DNA of 64,000 bases from Cryoendolithus antarcticus. Lineage: Eukaryota > Ascomycota > Dothideomycetes > Cladosporiales > Cladosporiaceae. Position 1 is the stretch's first letter. Every line of letters begins with the position of its first letter. The stretch is taken from assembly GCA_002077065.1 (NCBI GenBank), contig NAJO01000004.1, forward strand, positions 744,001 through 808,000, given 5' to 3'. Positions 8,921-18,256 of the stretch are shown here, one piece after another. Under the pieces are notes generated by a model that worked only from the letters and a program-made list of their open reading frames with translations, searched no databases and had not been told where the DNA came from. The translations under genes were made by a program, and so were the position numbers.

Positions 8921-10638
8921 CTATCCGAGAGCGGAGAGCGGGCACTGGCCAGTGGGCCATACCTGGTAATCTGCGCAGAATGTCAGACTCAAATCGCCCG
9001 CAGACCTTACGCCGTCAAAGAGACTTACTCGCAACCATACCCAGAGTCATGTGCGCAGCTACCTTCATCACCCAAGAATGTCAGCATCGAATAGGGCTCC
9101 CGATGATAGTGGAACTTACATGACAGACAACCTGCCATTTCCCCACTCCCGTAGCATTCATATACAGTGTTCTTCCAACACCAGGACCAATCTCAATAGC
9201 AGGATAGCTCCCTCCATCCCACGAGAATCCATTGCCATGCATGTGGAAGACATGCGAGGCAGAACCATAGGCATTGACATACCAGATCACCTTATCGTCT
9301 TGGCACATCTCGAACGTAGGGTTGTTGCCGAAGATATAGCCATTGATGGTGAAGAAGTTGGGCGCGCCCATGAACTGGCCGGCGCCGGCGAGGTTGGTGA
9401 CTTGGGGTTTCCAGACGCTCACGTTGCCAGCGAAGAGGCTTTCTGTGTTGATTGGAGGGATGCTTTGAGCGCCGGCAGGTGGACCGCCTTCCTGACGGCG
9501 ATGGTAATGTGAGCCTTGCGGCGGGCGGCGTTGCCATTGATCCTGTTGCCATTCGTTCGGCTGGCCATGGGGATAACCAGATTGACCGCTTGCCGTTGGT
9601 GCGGTGTGGTTGAGGATAGCGGAAGACGTGGACGCTGCAGACGTGGACGCTGCAGACGTGGACGCTGCAGACGTTCGACTCTGAGTTGTTGATATACCAC
9701 CTTGTGCACCACTCGACCGCCCGCTTCCCGCTCTCTGCAGCTTTGCCGCGTTCGCCCCTGACAGCCAGGAGTCGGCCTCGTCGTAGATCATAAACAGGAA
9801 CGGGATCTCGCGGTAATTCGCCATGGTCTCGTTCATCTTACCAGGCGCATAGACGATTTGTGGGCCGATGAGCCCTGCATCCGTGTCTTGCTGCAGTGCA
9901 ATGTACGAGTGATATGAGTGCACTTTTGCAGGCTCCCCGAAATTTGGCCCTGCACCAGGATTGACCATCCACTTGTAGACCACGCAATCACCAGGCGCTG
10001 CACCGAGATCGAGGGGCGGCACTGCGTTAGACGGGGTGAGAACGACATTTTCTCCGGGTGCGGTGTTATTGGGGTAGTCCGCTCCTTCGCCCTGGCCTTT
10101 AGAATATTCAAGACCCATCGAGTGAATCGTTGCGTAGTACTTGTCAAGCTTGTTGACGAACATGATCTCGATCAAGTCGTTGACCTCGCTTCGTATCGTA
10201 GGACCCTGCGTGCCTTGCCATGGAGGCTGAGGAGTGTACTCGGAGAAGGATGCGTCGGTATATCCACGGTACAGTGCCTTCTCCCACTTGGTCCCGTACT
10301 TCAGCTGACCAGAGAACTGTGCCCGGGGCGAGAGCTCTATTGGGATCTGTAGTTATGTCAGGACTGAAGCCGGCATCTCGAATGCAGTATGCATAGTATC
10401 CTACCCCAAGCCAGTTGTCCCATCCAGTGGGTGCATAGTCCCATTCAACCTGCTCAGCTGCGACATAGTATCGTCTGACGACACCGTTCCATTTCCAATC
10501 CGTGGGTGTCTGCGATGGAGGCTGCCCATTCATCGAAGCAGCACATTGTTGAAGCACTGTTGGCGAAGGATTGGGAACGACGGGCGACGATTGCGCCAGC
10601 ACGCCAGCGGCGAGAAGTGGGATAAGATAAAATGACAT
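8921..10638 (-). CDS. Secreted ceruloplasmin-like multicopper oxidase with incomplete trinuclear copper ligands
   Basis: Predicted 514-residue secreted cupredoxin protein. Exons are 10405-10638, 9120-10346, 9029-9062 (34 nt) and 8921-8970; the introns (58, 57 and 58 nt) have good GT..AG signals and the frame closes at TAG 8921-8923. An N-terminal signal (MSFYLIPLLAAGVLA) precedes a hephaestin/ceruloplasmin-like domain (WKWNGVVRRYYVAAEQVEWD, LYRGYTDASF). The type 1 site is present: His443, Cys486, His491 and axial Met496 (CHVAAHMTLGM). The trinuclear site looks damaged: motif 1 is IHSMG (Met155 for His), motif 2 is YHSYIALQ (Tyr226 for His) and motif 4 has Val485 before Cys486 in place of His. 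Motif 3 (His446, His448) is intact. A Ser/Thr/Gln-rich linker of about 100 residues separates the two halves. Oxidase activity is therefore doubtful; an electron-transfer or structural role is an inference. Confidence 0.82.
9626..9674. repeat. Tandem 15-nt repeat, three copies, inside the multicopper oxidase gene
   Basis: The unit ACGTGGACGCTGCAG is repeated three times without mismatch (9626-9640, 9641-9655, 9656-9670) with a partial fourth copy to 9674. It lies in the linker-coding part of the oxidase gene and encodes three identical STSAA-type blocks. Because the unit is a multiple of three, copy-number change would alter linker length without breaking the frame. Confidence 0.95.
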
Positions 10639-11569
10639 TGGAGCAGGCTGCAGGAGAGTTCACGGAAAAGCTCCAAGAGCAGCAAGATACTTGCAGATTC
10701 TGGTAGCTTCATTCTTTCAGCAGATTCGATGTCTTATGATCTAACGCTGCTAGGCATGACGATGAGCAGTTCACGTGGGTGACACGTCCACCGAATCTGG
10801 TGGAGTCCGTAATAGCTCCTGCTCGGGAACGGTATTGCCGGAGTGCCAGTCAGAACAGAGGTGCATCATATCACCATCAAGTCGGCCGCGTGTGCTGTTC
10901 AGCGTTGGAGCATCAAGTTTCGAAGCGTAAAGTCTGATCCGACAAAGAGTATTGCGCCTTGCCAGAGACAGCCAGCGGGTCTTCGGACGCGGGACATTGC
11001 AAGGAAAGACGCCTAATTTTGAGCGTCAAAGTCAATTCGGTCATTCTTTTCCGCGGACTGTTGATTACGGAGATATTCGAAGGGCGAAACGGCTCTCATA
11101 ATCGAAGCAAGGCGTACTGCGGATGTAGTAGATATGGGTGTTCACCACTTACCAATTGCGTGGCTTGCACTGATCCATGCTGTGATGTTTGCTATCAAGT
11201 GAGGTCGGCGAACGCGTGCAGCAGTGCAGGCGTTCTAAAAGCATTGACCCGAAACTCTGGAACGACGGCAACAGTAGCCAAAGCCTGATTACACGCTATA
11301 GCAAGTGATCGGCAACGTCAGGGGCACTATTCAGCGGCGAACGATACCAGCGCGCGGGCTCAAGAGGCCGGACATCTGAGCCCGAAAAGAATTGGCAAGT
11401 ACGGAGAGGTCTCGATCGGCGCTTGGGCCGAGTACTTGTCTCCCTACATCGCAGTCACCTTCACACTCAGTTCTGCCTTGCATGGATCGTACAGTCGGTA
11501 AAGTGTCGATGTTGCACGAAGTACGTTCGATGAAAATGTTGATGGCGCATGGCCTGGCTGAAGAAAGCC
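10639..11569. promoter_or_regulatory. Multicopper oxidase upstream region with a CACGTGGG element
   Basis: 931 nt between the oxidase start and the GET2 stop. At 10772-10779 the plus strand reads CACGTGGG, the preferred site of the Pho4/NUC-1 type bHLH phosphate regulators; it lies about 135 nt upstream of the oxidase start. Whether it works is untested. The rest has no supported gene. A 109-codon Cys-rich plus-strand frame near 10959-11288 lacks an ATG at its start, intron signals and family resemblance. Confidence 0.35.
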
Positions 11570-12562
11570 TCATCCCGCCGCAGTGCCTCGCCACCACGCC
11601 ATGCACCCTAAGACGAAGACAATGACCATCGCATCGCTCATTATCGTCGTGTAGATGCGCATGTAACTGCCGATCGTGCGGATGTAGTGCGCATACGGTG
11701 GAGGTACAAAACCGCTGTTGGCTATTGTAGCCAGCCAGCCTCCACCCCTAAGCTGACCACCTTCCACGAAGTAGCGAGTACTCTGCAGCAAGAGTTCTGC
11801 GGTCCCGAACATCCAGAACAGCCGCGGTCCTAAAGGACTCCTGTTCTCCGTGATGGTGAAAGCGGATTCGGATCTCGACAGCTGGGTGCCGTTAAACGTT
11901 GATGTGAGGGTAATGTAAACTCCGAGCGCAAGCGCGAAGAGAGCATGGGTGAGTCGCCACACGTACGTCGATCGAGAGGCGGGTTGTACTTGTGCGTTTG
12001 CACCTCCACCTCCACCTGCGCCGCCCATGATGGTACTCAGCATCTGCCCGATCTGTGGCATCTCCCCGGGTTGCGAATTGGGATCGTTTGGATCTGCACC
12101 CATCATGCCCATCATCTGTTGCATCATCTGCTGCATCGGATCCACTTCAGCGTGGCCACCTGCACCTCTCGATCCTCCTCCTCCTCCAGGGCCTTGCTGC
12201 GATTGCATCTGCAGCATCGCCTGCATGAACGGATCCTGCTCCTGCCTCCCTCCTCTCGGCGTACCAGCTCCAGACCCATTCGCTGGCGTGTAGGGATGTG
12301 AGGAGATGTCGACTTCATCTGGGTCTTCGCTGTCCGTCACCGTGGCTGCCTTGGAACCTGAAGGCTTAGGCAGGGCAGGTCCTCCTAACACCTCATCTGG
12401 AGGCGCGACTCCGCCGTTCAGCTGTTTGATCTTTGCTAGTCGGTCTTCTCCTTCAGTTGCCAGCTTAGCCTGACGCTTTTCGCGGCGCAGTCGTGCTTGC
12501 TTTTGTGTGGGAGTTTCGTCTGCAGCTGCGTTTGTCGCGGTTGTGGTCGCTGTGTCGGCCAT
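11570..12562 (-). CDS. GET2: GET complex receptor subunit Get2
   Basis: Predicted 330-residue ER membrane protein. With Get1 it receives tail-anchored proteins delivered by Get3 and helps insert them. The N-terminus has the basic Get3-binding motif (RLRREKRQAKLATEGEDRLA, about residues 25-44) seen in Get2. A long Gly/Gln/Met-rich cytosolic linker follows (about 80-190). Three hydrophobic segments occupy the C-terminal third: LTHALFALALGVYITLT (about 205-221), RLFWMFGTAELLLQS (about 248) and MSDAMVIVFVLGCMAWW near the end. The ATG at 12562 starts MADTATTT; the frame is open 20 codons further without better support. No intron. The protein interrupts the otherwise oxidase/peroxidase neighbourhood and is functionally unrelated to it. 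Confidence 0.85.
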   Translation of the reverse strand: MADTATTTATNAAADETPTQKQARLRREKRQAKLATEGEDRLAKIKQLNGGVAPPDEVLGGPALPKPSGSKAATVTDSEDPDEVDISSHPYTPANGSGAGTPRGGRQEQDPFMQAMLQMQSQQGPGGGGGSRGAGGHAEVDPMQQMMQQMMGMMGADPNDPNSQPGEMPQIGQMLSTIMGGAGGGGGANAQVQPASRSTYVWRLTHALFALALGVYITLTSTFNGTQLSRSESAFTITENRSPLGPRLFWMFGTAELLLQSTRYFVEGGQLRGGGWLATIANSGFVPPPYAHYIRTIGSYMRIYTTIMSDAMVIVFVLGCMAWWRGTAAG

Positions 12563-12959
12563 CTTGACTGCAGACCTCGTACTCGCAATAGTGTGGTAGA
12601 TCTGATCGCTTGAAATACCCAAGTGTGGAAGCGATCGTGTTGTTCGACGCGCGTTCTAAAAGATACCAGAATACTCAACGTGCCATATCTCAAGATAATT
12701 GCTCATGAAGGTCATATGCAGCATGAGGTCACCCCGCTGAATTACGGTTGGCCGAATGTTGACCTGTGCTAGTACAGGTGCCAACTACCTAATACGTCGC
12801 TTCCCATGTGGTCTCTACTAGTCGACGTGACCTCCCTCTGGTAAGTAAAGTACAGTTGCTCGCTAAGACGTGCTTTGGAATAATCTAGCAGACGTGCATC
12901 ACAGTATGAGGTGGGTGTTGAAGCGGTACTGTAATCTTGGACTTTCGAAAACAAGCTAT
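12563..12959. other. Intergenic region
   Basis: 397 nt between the GET2 start and the 3' end of the peroxidase gene, both on the minus strand. It is relatively A/T-rich for the window and shows no supported gene. It should contain the GET2 promoter. Confidence 0.5.
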
Positions 12960-14252
12960 CTACTGCAACACACCAGTACAATCGACGAGATTGTCCACAT
13001 CAGATTGCGGGATGCCCATGATGCTCATCTTATACGCTGCAGCGGCAAAAGCGGTAGCCCAGGCATCTGCAAAGGATCTTATTAGTGACGTCCTTGCGCA
13101 TAGCTCAAAGAATACATAGTCAACTCACCTGCATTACCCGCGAACTCAGTAAACGAGCCTCCGCACACAGTCCCTGGTCTTCCCAGGTTGACGTCGGAGT
13201 CAAAGCGTGATATCCCGCGCGGTGGGTTCACAGCCTGTGTCTGGTTGAAGTAGGTCGTGTCCCAAACTCTTGGCGTGTCGTCTTGAGGCGCTGTAACAAG
13301 AGAACCAAGTCAGTGCGGGGACGGTAGAGTAATTGTTATCAGCGCTTACATCCAGGCCGTATTCCGTTCGCTTCCTGCGCAAAGGCTCGTGAGATCGAGT
13401 GGGCACCCATCAGCGAAGCCAGTTCTCTAGGATTGATGCCCTTATCCGCCCATAGAGATATAAGCACATCGTGTGTCGAGCCCGGCCCAAACGCATCCGG
13501 AAGATTGCCATCAGGCGCCGCATTGGCATCATCGACTCGGCCGACGACCTGCCAAGTATCAGTGGGTATCGACGGTACGATCAATGACGGACTTACAGTC
13601 TTGTACAGCGGACCGCCAGGACAGCTCCTCACGCCAATGCTCGCGGCCACTTGCACGAAGTCGGCAGCGGAGACATTCTGAGCCTTGTAGGTGTTCCACT
13701 TGCCGAGGAGGTACCGTCTGAATCCTTGCAACGGGTCCTGTTCCCTCCGAGCAATCTCTTCATCGTTGAGCAGGAGTGAGCCGTCAGCTCCGCCGGAGGC
13801 AGGTGCGTAGGGAGCGTTCAGTGAGGAAAAGCCGGCTGTAGAAGGTTCAGTACACATTGCGATATAGTCCAGAAAGTTGACGGCCATCGATACGACGGAC
13901 CTGCATCATGAAACCCAAAGCGCACAGCGCTGCTCGCCAGTTGATTGCACCCTGCGAAGTCTCGTCTCAAGTCTGATGCGATTGCAGACCAAACTGGTGG
14001 GCATGTCGTTGGGCTGGTCGCGGCTGACGACGGAAGCGAAGTCGATGTGGGGAGAACGGTAGTCGACGTTGTTGAGACTGTCGAGGACAGCACTGCAGCT
14101 CCTGTCCCAGCTGCACTCTGTGACGATGACGGGAGCGCAGACTCCGACTTTGATACGCTGGTGGTGTCCGTCCACCCATTGTTAGATTGCGGCACAGACG
14201 CAGCGCAAATCATAGGCAGGATCTGCGTGCCGAGTAGCAAAGCGAACAACAT
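12960..14252 (-). CDS. Secreted class II-like heme peroxidase
   Basis: Predicted 352-residue secreted peroxidase in five exons: 13901-14252, 13597-13835, 13350-13548, 13129-13290 and 12960-13066 (introns 65, 48, 59 and 62 nt). The signal peptide is MLFALLLGTQILPMICA, followed by a Ser/Thr-rich stalk of about 50 residues. Catalytic elements are complete: distal Arg/His in RFGFHDA (about residues 112-118), the Ca-site motif SGGADGS, and the proximal heme-ligand His in LMGAHSISRAF. The C-terminus carries paired Cys residues (TVCGGSF, NLVDCTG) as in fungal class II enzymes. I place the start at 14252 because the frame further upstream would bury the signal peptide. Intron 1 uses an unusual GTCCGT donor. 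Intron 2 has no stop and a length of 48 nt, so retention would insert 16 residues. The substrate (phenols, Mn or other) cannot be read from what I can see. Confidence 0.85.
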
Positions 14253-15438
14253 AGTGAGAGAACGTCCAGAAGGAATGTGTGCTTTCGAAGATAGAAATTG
14301 AAAAACCAACAGCGGAATGCTTACAGGTTCAGACTATGGCATTGCGCTGCTCTTGTCACTTTGTAAGGCTGCTGATCAGAGGTATCACTCATCCATAGGC
14401 ACAAGGCGTGCAACCGCAGCGGTGCATGAGTGTGAGACCCTGTAAGATCTTAAATAGCAGAAATAGGCCTGCATACCCGCACGGCAAGGATGCAGCAGTA
14501 GGCAGCGCCGCTGTGCAAAGATGAGATGCATCGAGCCATGCGGCCTTACTTAGATAGCCCCAGAAGACTTAGTCGAAAACCGAAGCCGTTAAGGTTGAGC
14601 AAGTTGTCGAGCGGAAGTTGATCCTGTCCGCCATATAAGCTCGAGCTGCGCGTGAGCACTAGCACCATCGCGAGTCCTAGAAGTCAGCCGCACTGCCACA
14701 GTCGACTAGAAACTTCGCTGCGGATGGTAGCCACTGTGCGATACGTTCCCCAGCGCGTGAATTCTTTTCGCGTGGTCGATTCGGTCCAGTCGCGCGAGGC
14801 CCACGCGGACTCAGAATCAATCGCAAAAGACTACGTGCAAACGCTCAGCGCGATGTAGACAGCCGGCTCCGGAAGTTGTGTGAGACGAGTATGGCTGTCC
14901 TGCCAAAGCTTAAGCAGAAGCTGACAATCCTCCCGTCTGGATGGAGATCAGGCCGACCACAGCCGCTCCTCAGGGTGAAACTTCGCTGTTCTGTGGCCAT
15001 AGCAGTCCTCTCTCGCTTGCGACGTCGCGGAATACGCGATTCTGTCAAATGGCCATGAGGTGTAGAATGTTGCCCTGTCTCCAGATGATCCCCATCGCTC
15101 GCGGAAGATACCTAGAGCACACCGGCGTCGATCTCTCGCCTACGGTTGGCCGGATGTGACAATGAAGTGGTGGCTGTACATGCATCATCAAGGTAGCCGG
15201 GTTTCATTTTATGCAGACGAAGATCAGGTGGGACAGACACCTTATGGCACTACGACCACGCGACGTAAGGACTACCTAATGTTCAACGATTTGACGTTGC
15301 GGGCGTATATCACGAAACCGTACCCGGAGTGTGTCAGTCCCGCATCAGCGGCGACCCAGCCAGTGAGCAGTCTGCTCGCGATACCCGTGGCTGAGCAGAA
15401 GCAGTACCCAGCATGAGCTCTTAGAATATCTACATGCC
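14253..15438. other. Large intergenic region upstream of the peroxidase
   Basis: About 1.2 kb without a supportable gene. A TATAAG sequence occurs at about 14634, and short frames (for example ATG 14723, 45 codons) follow it on the plus strand, but none shows conservation, good splice sites or codon bias. It probably holds the peroxidase promoter and the 3' flank of the coiled-coil gene. Confidence 0.45.
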
Positions 15439-15943
15439 CTAGGACCCTCGCGCCATTCTCGCTCGTGGTGCGCCGCGACTTTCACCATCGGAGTTCGTAA
15501 GCTCTGTCATCTTCTCAAACAGATTACCAACATGATTCTCTCGAAGTATGGCCATGACGGAAGCAGCAAGAGCTGATCGCAGTCAGCAAGATGACACCTC
15601 CGCCAGGCGCACCTACTGGAGGGCATTCACCATCATCGTCGAATTTCGAAGTCATTCCGATCAATTGCTGCGTCGCAGCCTGTGTGCAGAGCAGCATGTG
15701 CGCCGGCATGGCTTCTAGAAGACTCCCTCTGATGCAGTCGAGCAGGATGGTCTCTACAGAGCGCTTGCTCTGCAACATAATCTTCAGTACGTCGATCTGC
15801 GTCTTCAACTTCGCATTCTCGGTCTCGAGAGCGTGCTTCTCGTGGGCCACGCCCATCAATGTCGTCAACAGTTCCATTTGTCGGGCTGATAGCTCAACTA
15901 AATTCGCCACCTCGCCAGACGAAAGTTTCACGGCGGTAGGCAT
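15439..15943 (-). CDS. Coiled-coil protein of unknown function
   Basis: I do not recognise this protein. The ATG at 15943 opens a highly helical peptide beginning MPTAVKLSSGEVANLVELSA, with leucine-rich heptad-like segments over about residues 14-65 (ELLTTLMGVAHEKHALETEN, then LKTQIDVLKIMLQS), likely a coiled coil. A short intron is likely near the 3' end. One reading uses donor GTGCGC (15612) and acceptor ATCAG (15573), a 40-nt intron, giving 154 residues ending in an amphipathic helix and a basic tail. A second uses donor GTAGGT at 15616 and gives a shorter end. Without splicing the frame stops at 15524 after 139 residues. There is no signal peptide or membrane segment. The 3' structure is uncertain. 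Confidence 0.5.
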
Positions 15944-16346
15944 GACAGTGGTAGTGCTATTCAGTTATTGGCCGCATGAACAATCAGCGTGCGGACTGCG
16001 AGACGACAGATCTATGGTTTATAGTAGATAAGCGAAATCGTCTTCAAAGTGAGGCGAGATAGCATTTGTTTGCTGCGGGTACTCGGATTGAGGGCACGTA
16101 CGTTGTGAGCCCACACTCCACTTCATTGAGTAAAAGTACTTGAATGAGTGGCAGAACCCAAAGACACTCAGTTCTGTCGATAACACCGACGGTGGAGCCT
16201 TGGCTATCTGAATGGCGAGGTAAAGGTGCACAGGTTGCGTTGTCAGGCTCGATTTACCTGCTCTGTCAAGCGGTGCCCCCATCCCAGACATGCTCGAACC
16301 CTCTGCCTCGTCGCACCGATGAGCGACGGTGCCGGACCATGTCCAA
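15944..16346. other. Intergenic region
   Basis: 403 nt between the coiled-coil gene start and the PHAF1-like gene stop. No supported gene; presumably the promoter of the coiled-coil gene and the PHAF1-like terminator. Confidence 0.5.
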
Positions 16347-17813
16347 TCAATCTCCACCGACGTACACCGCTACCACTCCGCCCGTCTTGCCCACCTCAAA
16401 CATCAATCCAGGGAACTGGAACAATCTCACATTACCCAACCACTTCCCTTCCTGCTCACCATCTCCACCATCCGTCAAGCTTCTATCTTGATCGGGCAGG
16501 AAGAATGAGCTCTCACTCGCATTGTCGTCCCAGCAGCGATTGATGACCCGTCCCATCGCCGTTTGAGAGTCTCTTGCAGCGTCGGGATATGCTGTGAGGA
16601 GCTCTGGCTTGATGTCTTTCTCGAAGTGCGCCTCGGAGTGCAGGTCTCTATCGTCGACTGCGCTATCAACGTCGAATTCCATCGTCCATCGTAGGCGGCG
16701 GTGTCGATTGAAAGCTGCAGATCCTGGTAGATTGCCATGAATGACCACGCGCTTGACTACAAGATGTCCATCGTCTGCAGCACCAACAAGAATGTCCATA
16801 CCATGGCTAAAATAGCACAGATACGTGTCGCGGTGATGTCGATCACCATCATCCTCAGCGTCGGCGGAATCAAAGTCAGTATCAAAGGTGTCGGTGTTTG
16901 TGGATGAGTAGCTCGAAGGTGGCGACTTGACTTCGGATCCACGGCGTGCCCCGTTCTTCTTGGCGTTAGCAGTCGGATCATGCACAGGAGTCTTCATCTT
17001 GAACTTTGTGTCTGGTGCACCCAGCTCGGTGATCAAGTCCTGCGAAGTCGTAACATTCAAGTGAAGGACGAAGGGAGGCGCAGGAGATCTTCGCGATAAG
17101 ATGACATCGCCTTCGTTCGGGTTGATGCGTGCGGTTTCAATCTCATTCGGCAGCTTGTCGAATGGCCTGCTGACAAGTGCGCTATTCCTAGGGCCGCTGA
17201 TAACACTGACGAACAGCTGCTTCCTCGCATCCTTCCAGGTCTTACCTTCGAAGATCGCCAGCTTGTCGGCAGGTGATGTAACACGCGACCCCAGCAAAGC
17301 CACATGGTCCTTCTCTTGCAGCCCCACTGCGTGTTCTACAGGAAACGAGATCGCGACTCCAGGCCATCCCAGGACGTAGATTCCAACCAGCTTCCCATCA
17401 ACGGGAGGCATGTACTTCCCGGGAAAGGAGGCGCCAAACAAGCGGTAGACTCGCTTGAACAGAGGCGACGTCGAACCTTCAGACTCCTTGACCAGCTCTG
17501 ATCCGCTGTACTTGAGTGACAGCTTTGTGAAGTCCGTGATCTCGATGAGACGTAGACGCTGATCGGCGCCATCGAATTGGAGTCTAAGGCCGTTCTTCGG
17601 CAAGCTTAGCACTATTGGGCGGCCGAACTGATCTTGTTGGGACCAGCTGAGATCGATGGCAGGGAAGCGATCCTCATCGTCCTTCTTAATGGCGGATAGA
17701 ATGGACTGCACCGACGCCCCAAGATTTATGGAAAGTGGCGAAGCATCTGGTGTCTCATCGCCCTCGTCCGCCGTGATGCCCGTTCCTGGGTGAATATTCC
17801 AGGTCACACTCAT
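16347..17813 (-). CDS. PHAF1/UPF0183 family protein (phagophore/phagosome assembly factor-like)
   Basis: Predicted 488-residue intronless protein matching the UPF0183 (human C16orf70/PHAF1) family, implicated in animals in PI3P-linked autophagosome recruitment; the role in fungi is little known. Family features: an N-terminal segment built around GASVQSILSAIKK (about residues 32-44), LRLIEITDFTKLSLKYSGSE, and YRLFGASFPGKY followed by YVLGWPGVAISFPV. A later conserved strand set (YLCYFSHGMDILVG, about residue 342) ends in KRVVIHGNLPGSAAFNRHRR. A Ser/Asp-rich disordered insert (about 295-330) is typical of fungal members. The gene is head-to-head with kinesin-5. Confidence 0.85.
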   Translation of the reverse strand: MSVTWNIHPGTGITADEGDETPDASPLSINLGASVQSILSAIKKDDEDRFPAIDLSWSQQDQFGRPIVLSLPKNGLRLQFDGADQRLRLIEITDFTKLSLKYSGSELVKESEGSTSPLFKRVYRLFGASFPGKYMPPVDGKLVGIYVLGWPGVAISFPVEHAVGLQEKDHVALLGSRVTSPADKLAIFEGKTWKDARKQLFVSVISGPRNSALVSRPFDKLPNEIETARINPNEGDVILSRRSPAPPFVLHLNVTTSQDLITELGAPDTKFKMKTPVHDPTANAKKNGARRGSEVKSPPSSYSSTNTDTFDTDFDSADAEDDGDRHHRDTYLCYFSHGMDILVGAADDGHLVVKRVVIHGNLPGSAAFNRHRRLRWTMEFDVDSAVDDRDLHSEAHFEKDIKPELLTAYPDAARDSQTAMGRVINRCWDDNASESSFFLPDQDRSLTDGGDGEQEGKWLGNVRLFQFPGLMFEVGKTGGVVAVYVGGD

Positions 17814-18256
17814 GTCGGCGTCGCGCTGTGATAGACCTGAGGGTGATGTAGTGTTGGTGGAAGTTGCTTTCAGGTCGGCAGTGAATGTGAGAGGCAGTCA
17901 CAGTCATCTGCTGCCTCCATCGCGGGAGGAGCAATCATGTGAGCATATTGATCTGTCTTAGATTAGCAATGAGGGCTCCTGTAGCTTGCACATGGCCGTG
18001 ATGTCAGAGCTGTATTGTTTGAAGGAATTGCACTTTTAAATCACCCTCATCAGGTCGTGATGAATCCTATATTGCACTGCAGTGTGAGGTCTGACAGTCA
18101 CTTGCGAGAGGAAGGTGCAGCTCTCAGATGTCCCGCATCGGGATATCAATACGCCGGGAAACGCATGGTCCAAGCTTGTTTACACCCATGTTTGGCCGTT
18201 GCCATACACGCATGTTGAACTTCTGCAGTCGCGATACACGACAGCAATAACCAAGT
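17814..18256. promoter_or_regulatory. Divergent promoter region PHAF1-like/kinesin-5
   Basis: 443 nt separating divergent genes, with no supported coding frame. It must contain both promoters. No recognisable specific element beyond A/T-rich patches near 17960 and 18030. Confidence 0.4.

Noticed and set aside
10959..11288. Cys-rich 109-codon plus-strand frame resembling a small secreted protein
   Set aside because: It has no ATG at its start, no signal peptide and no conserved Cys spacing.
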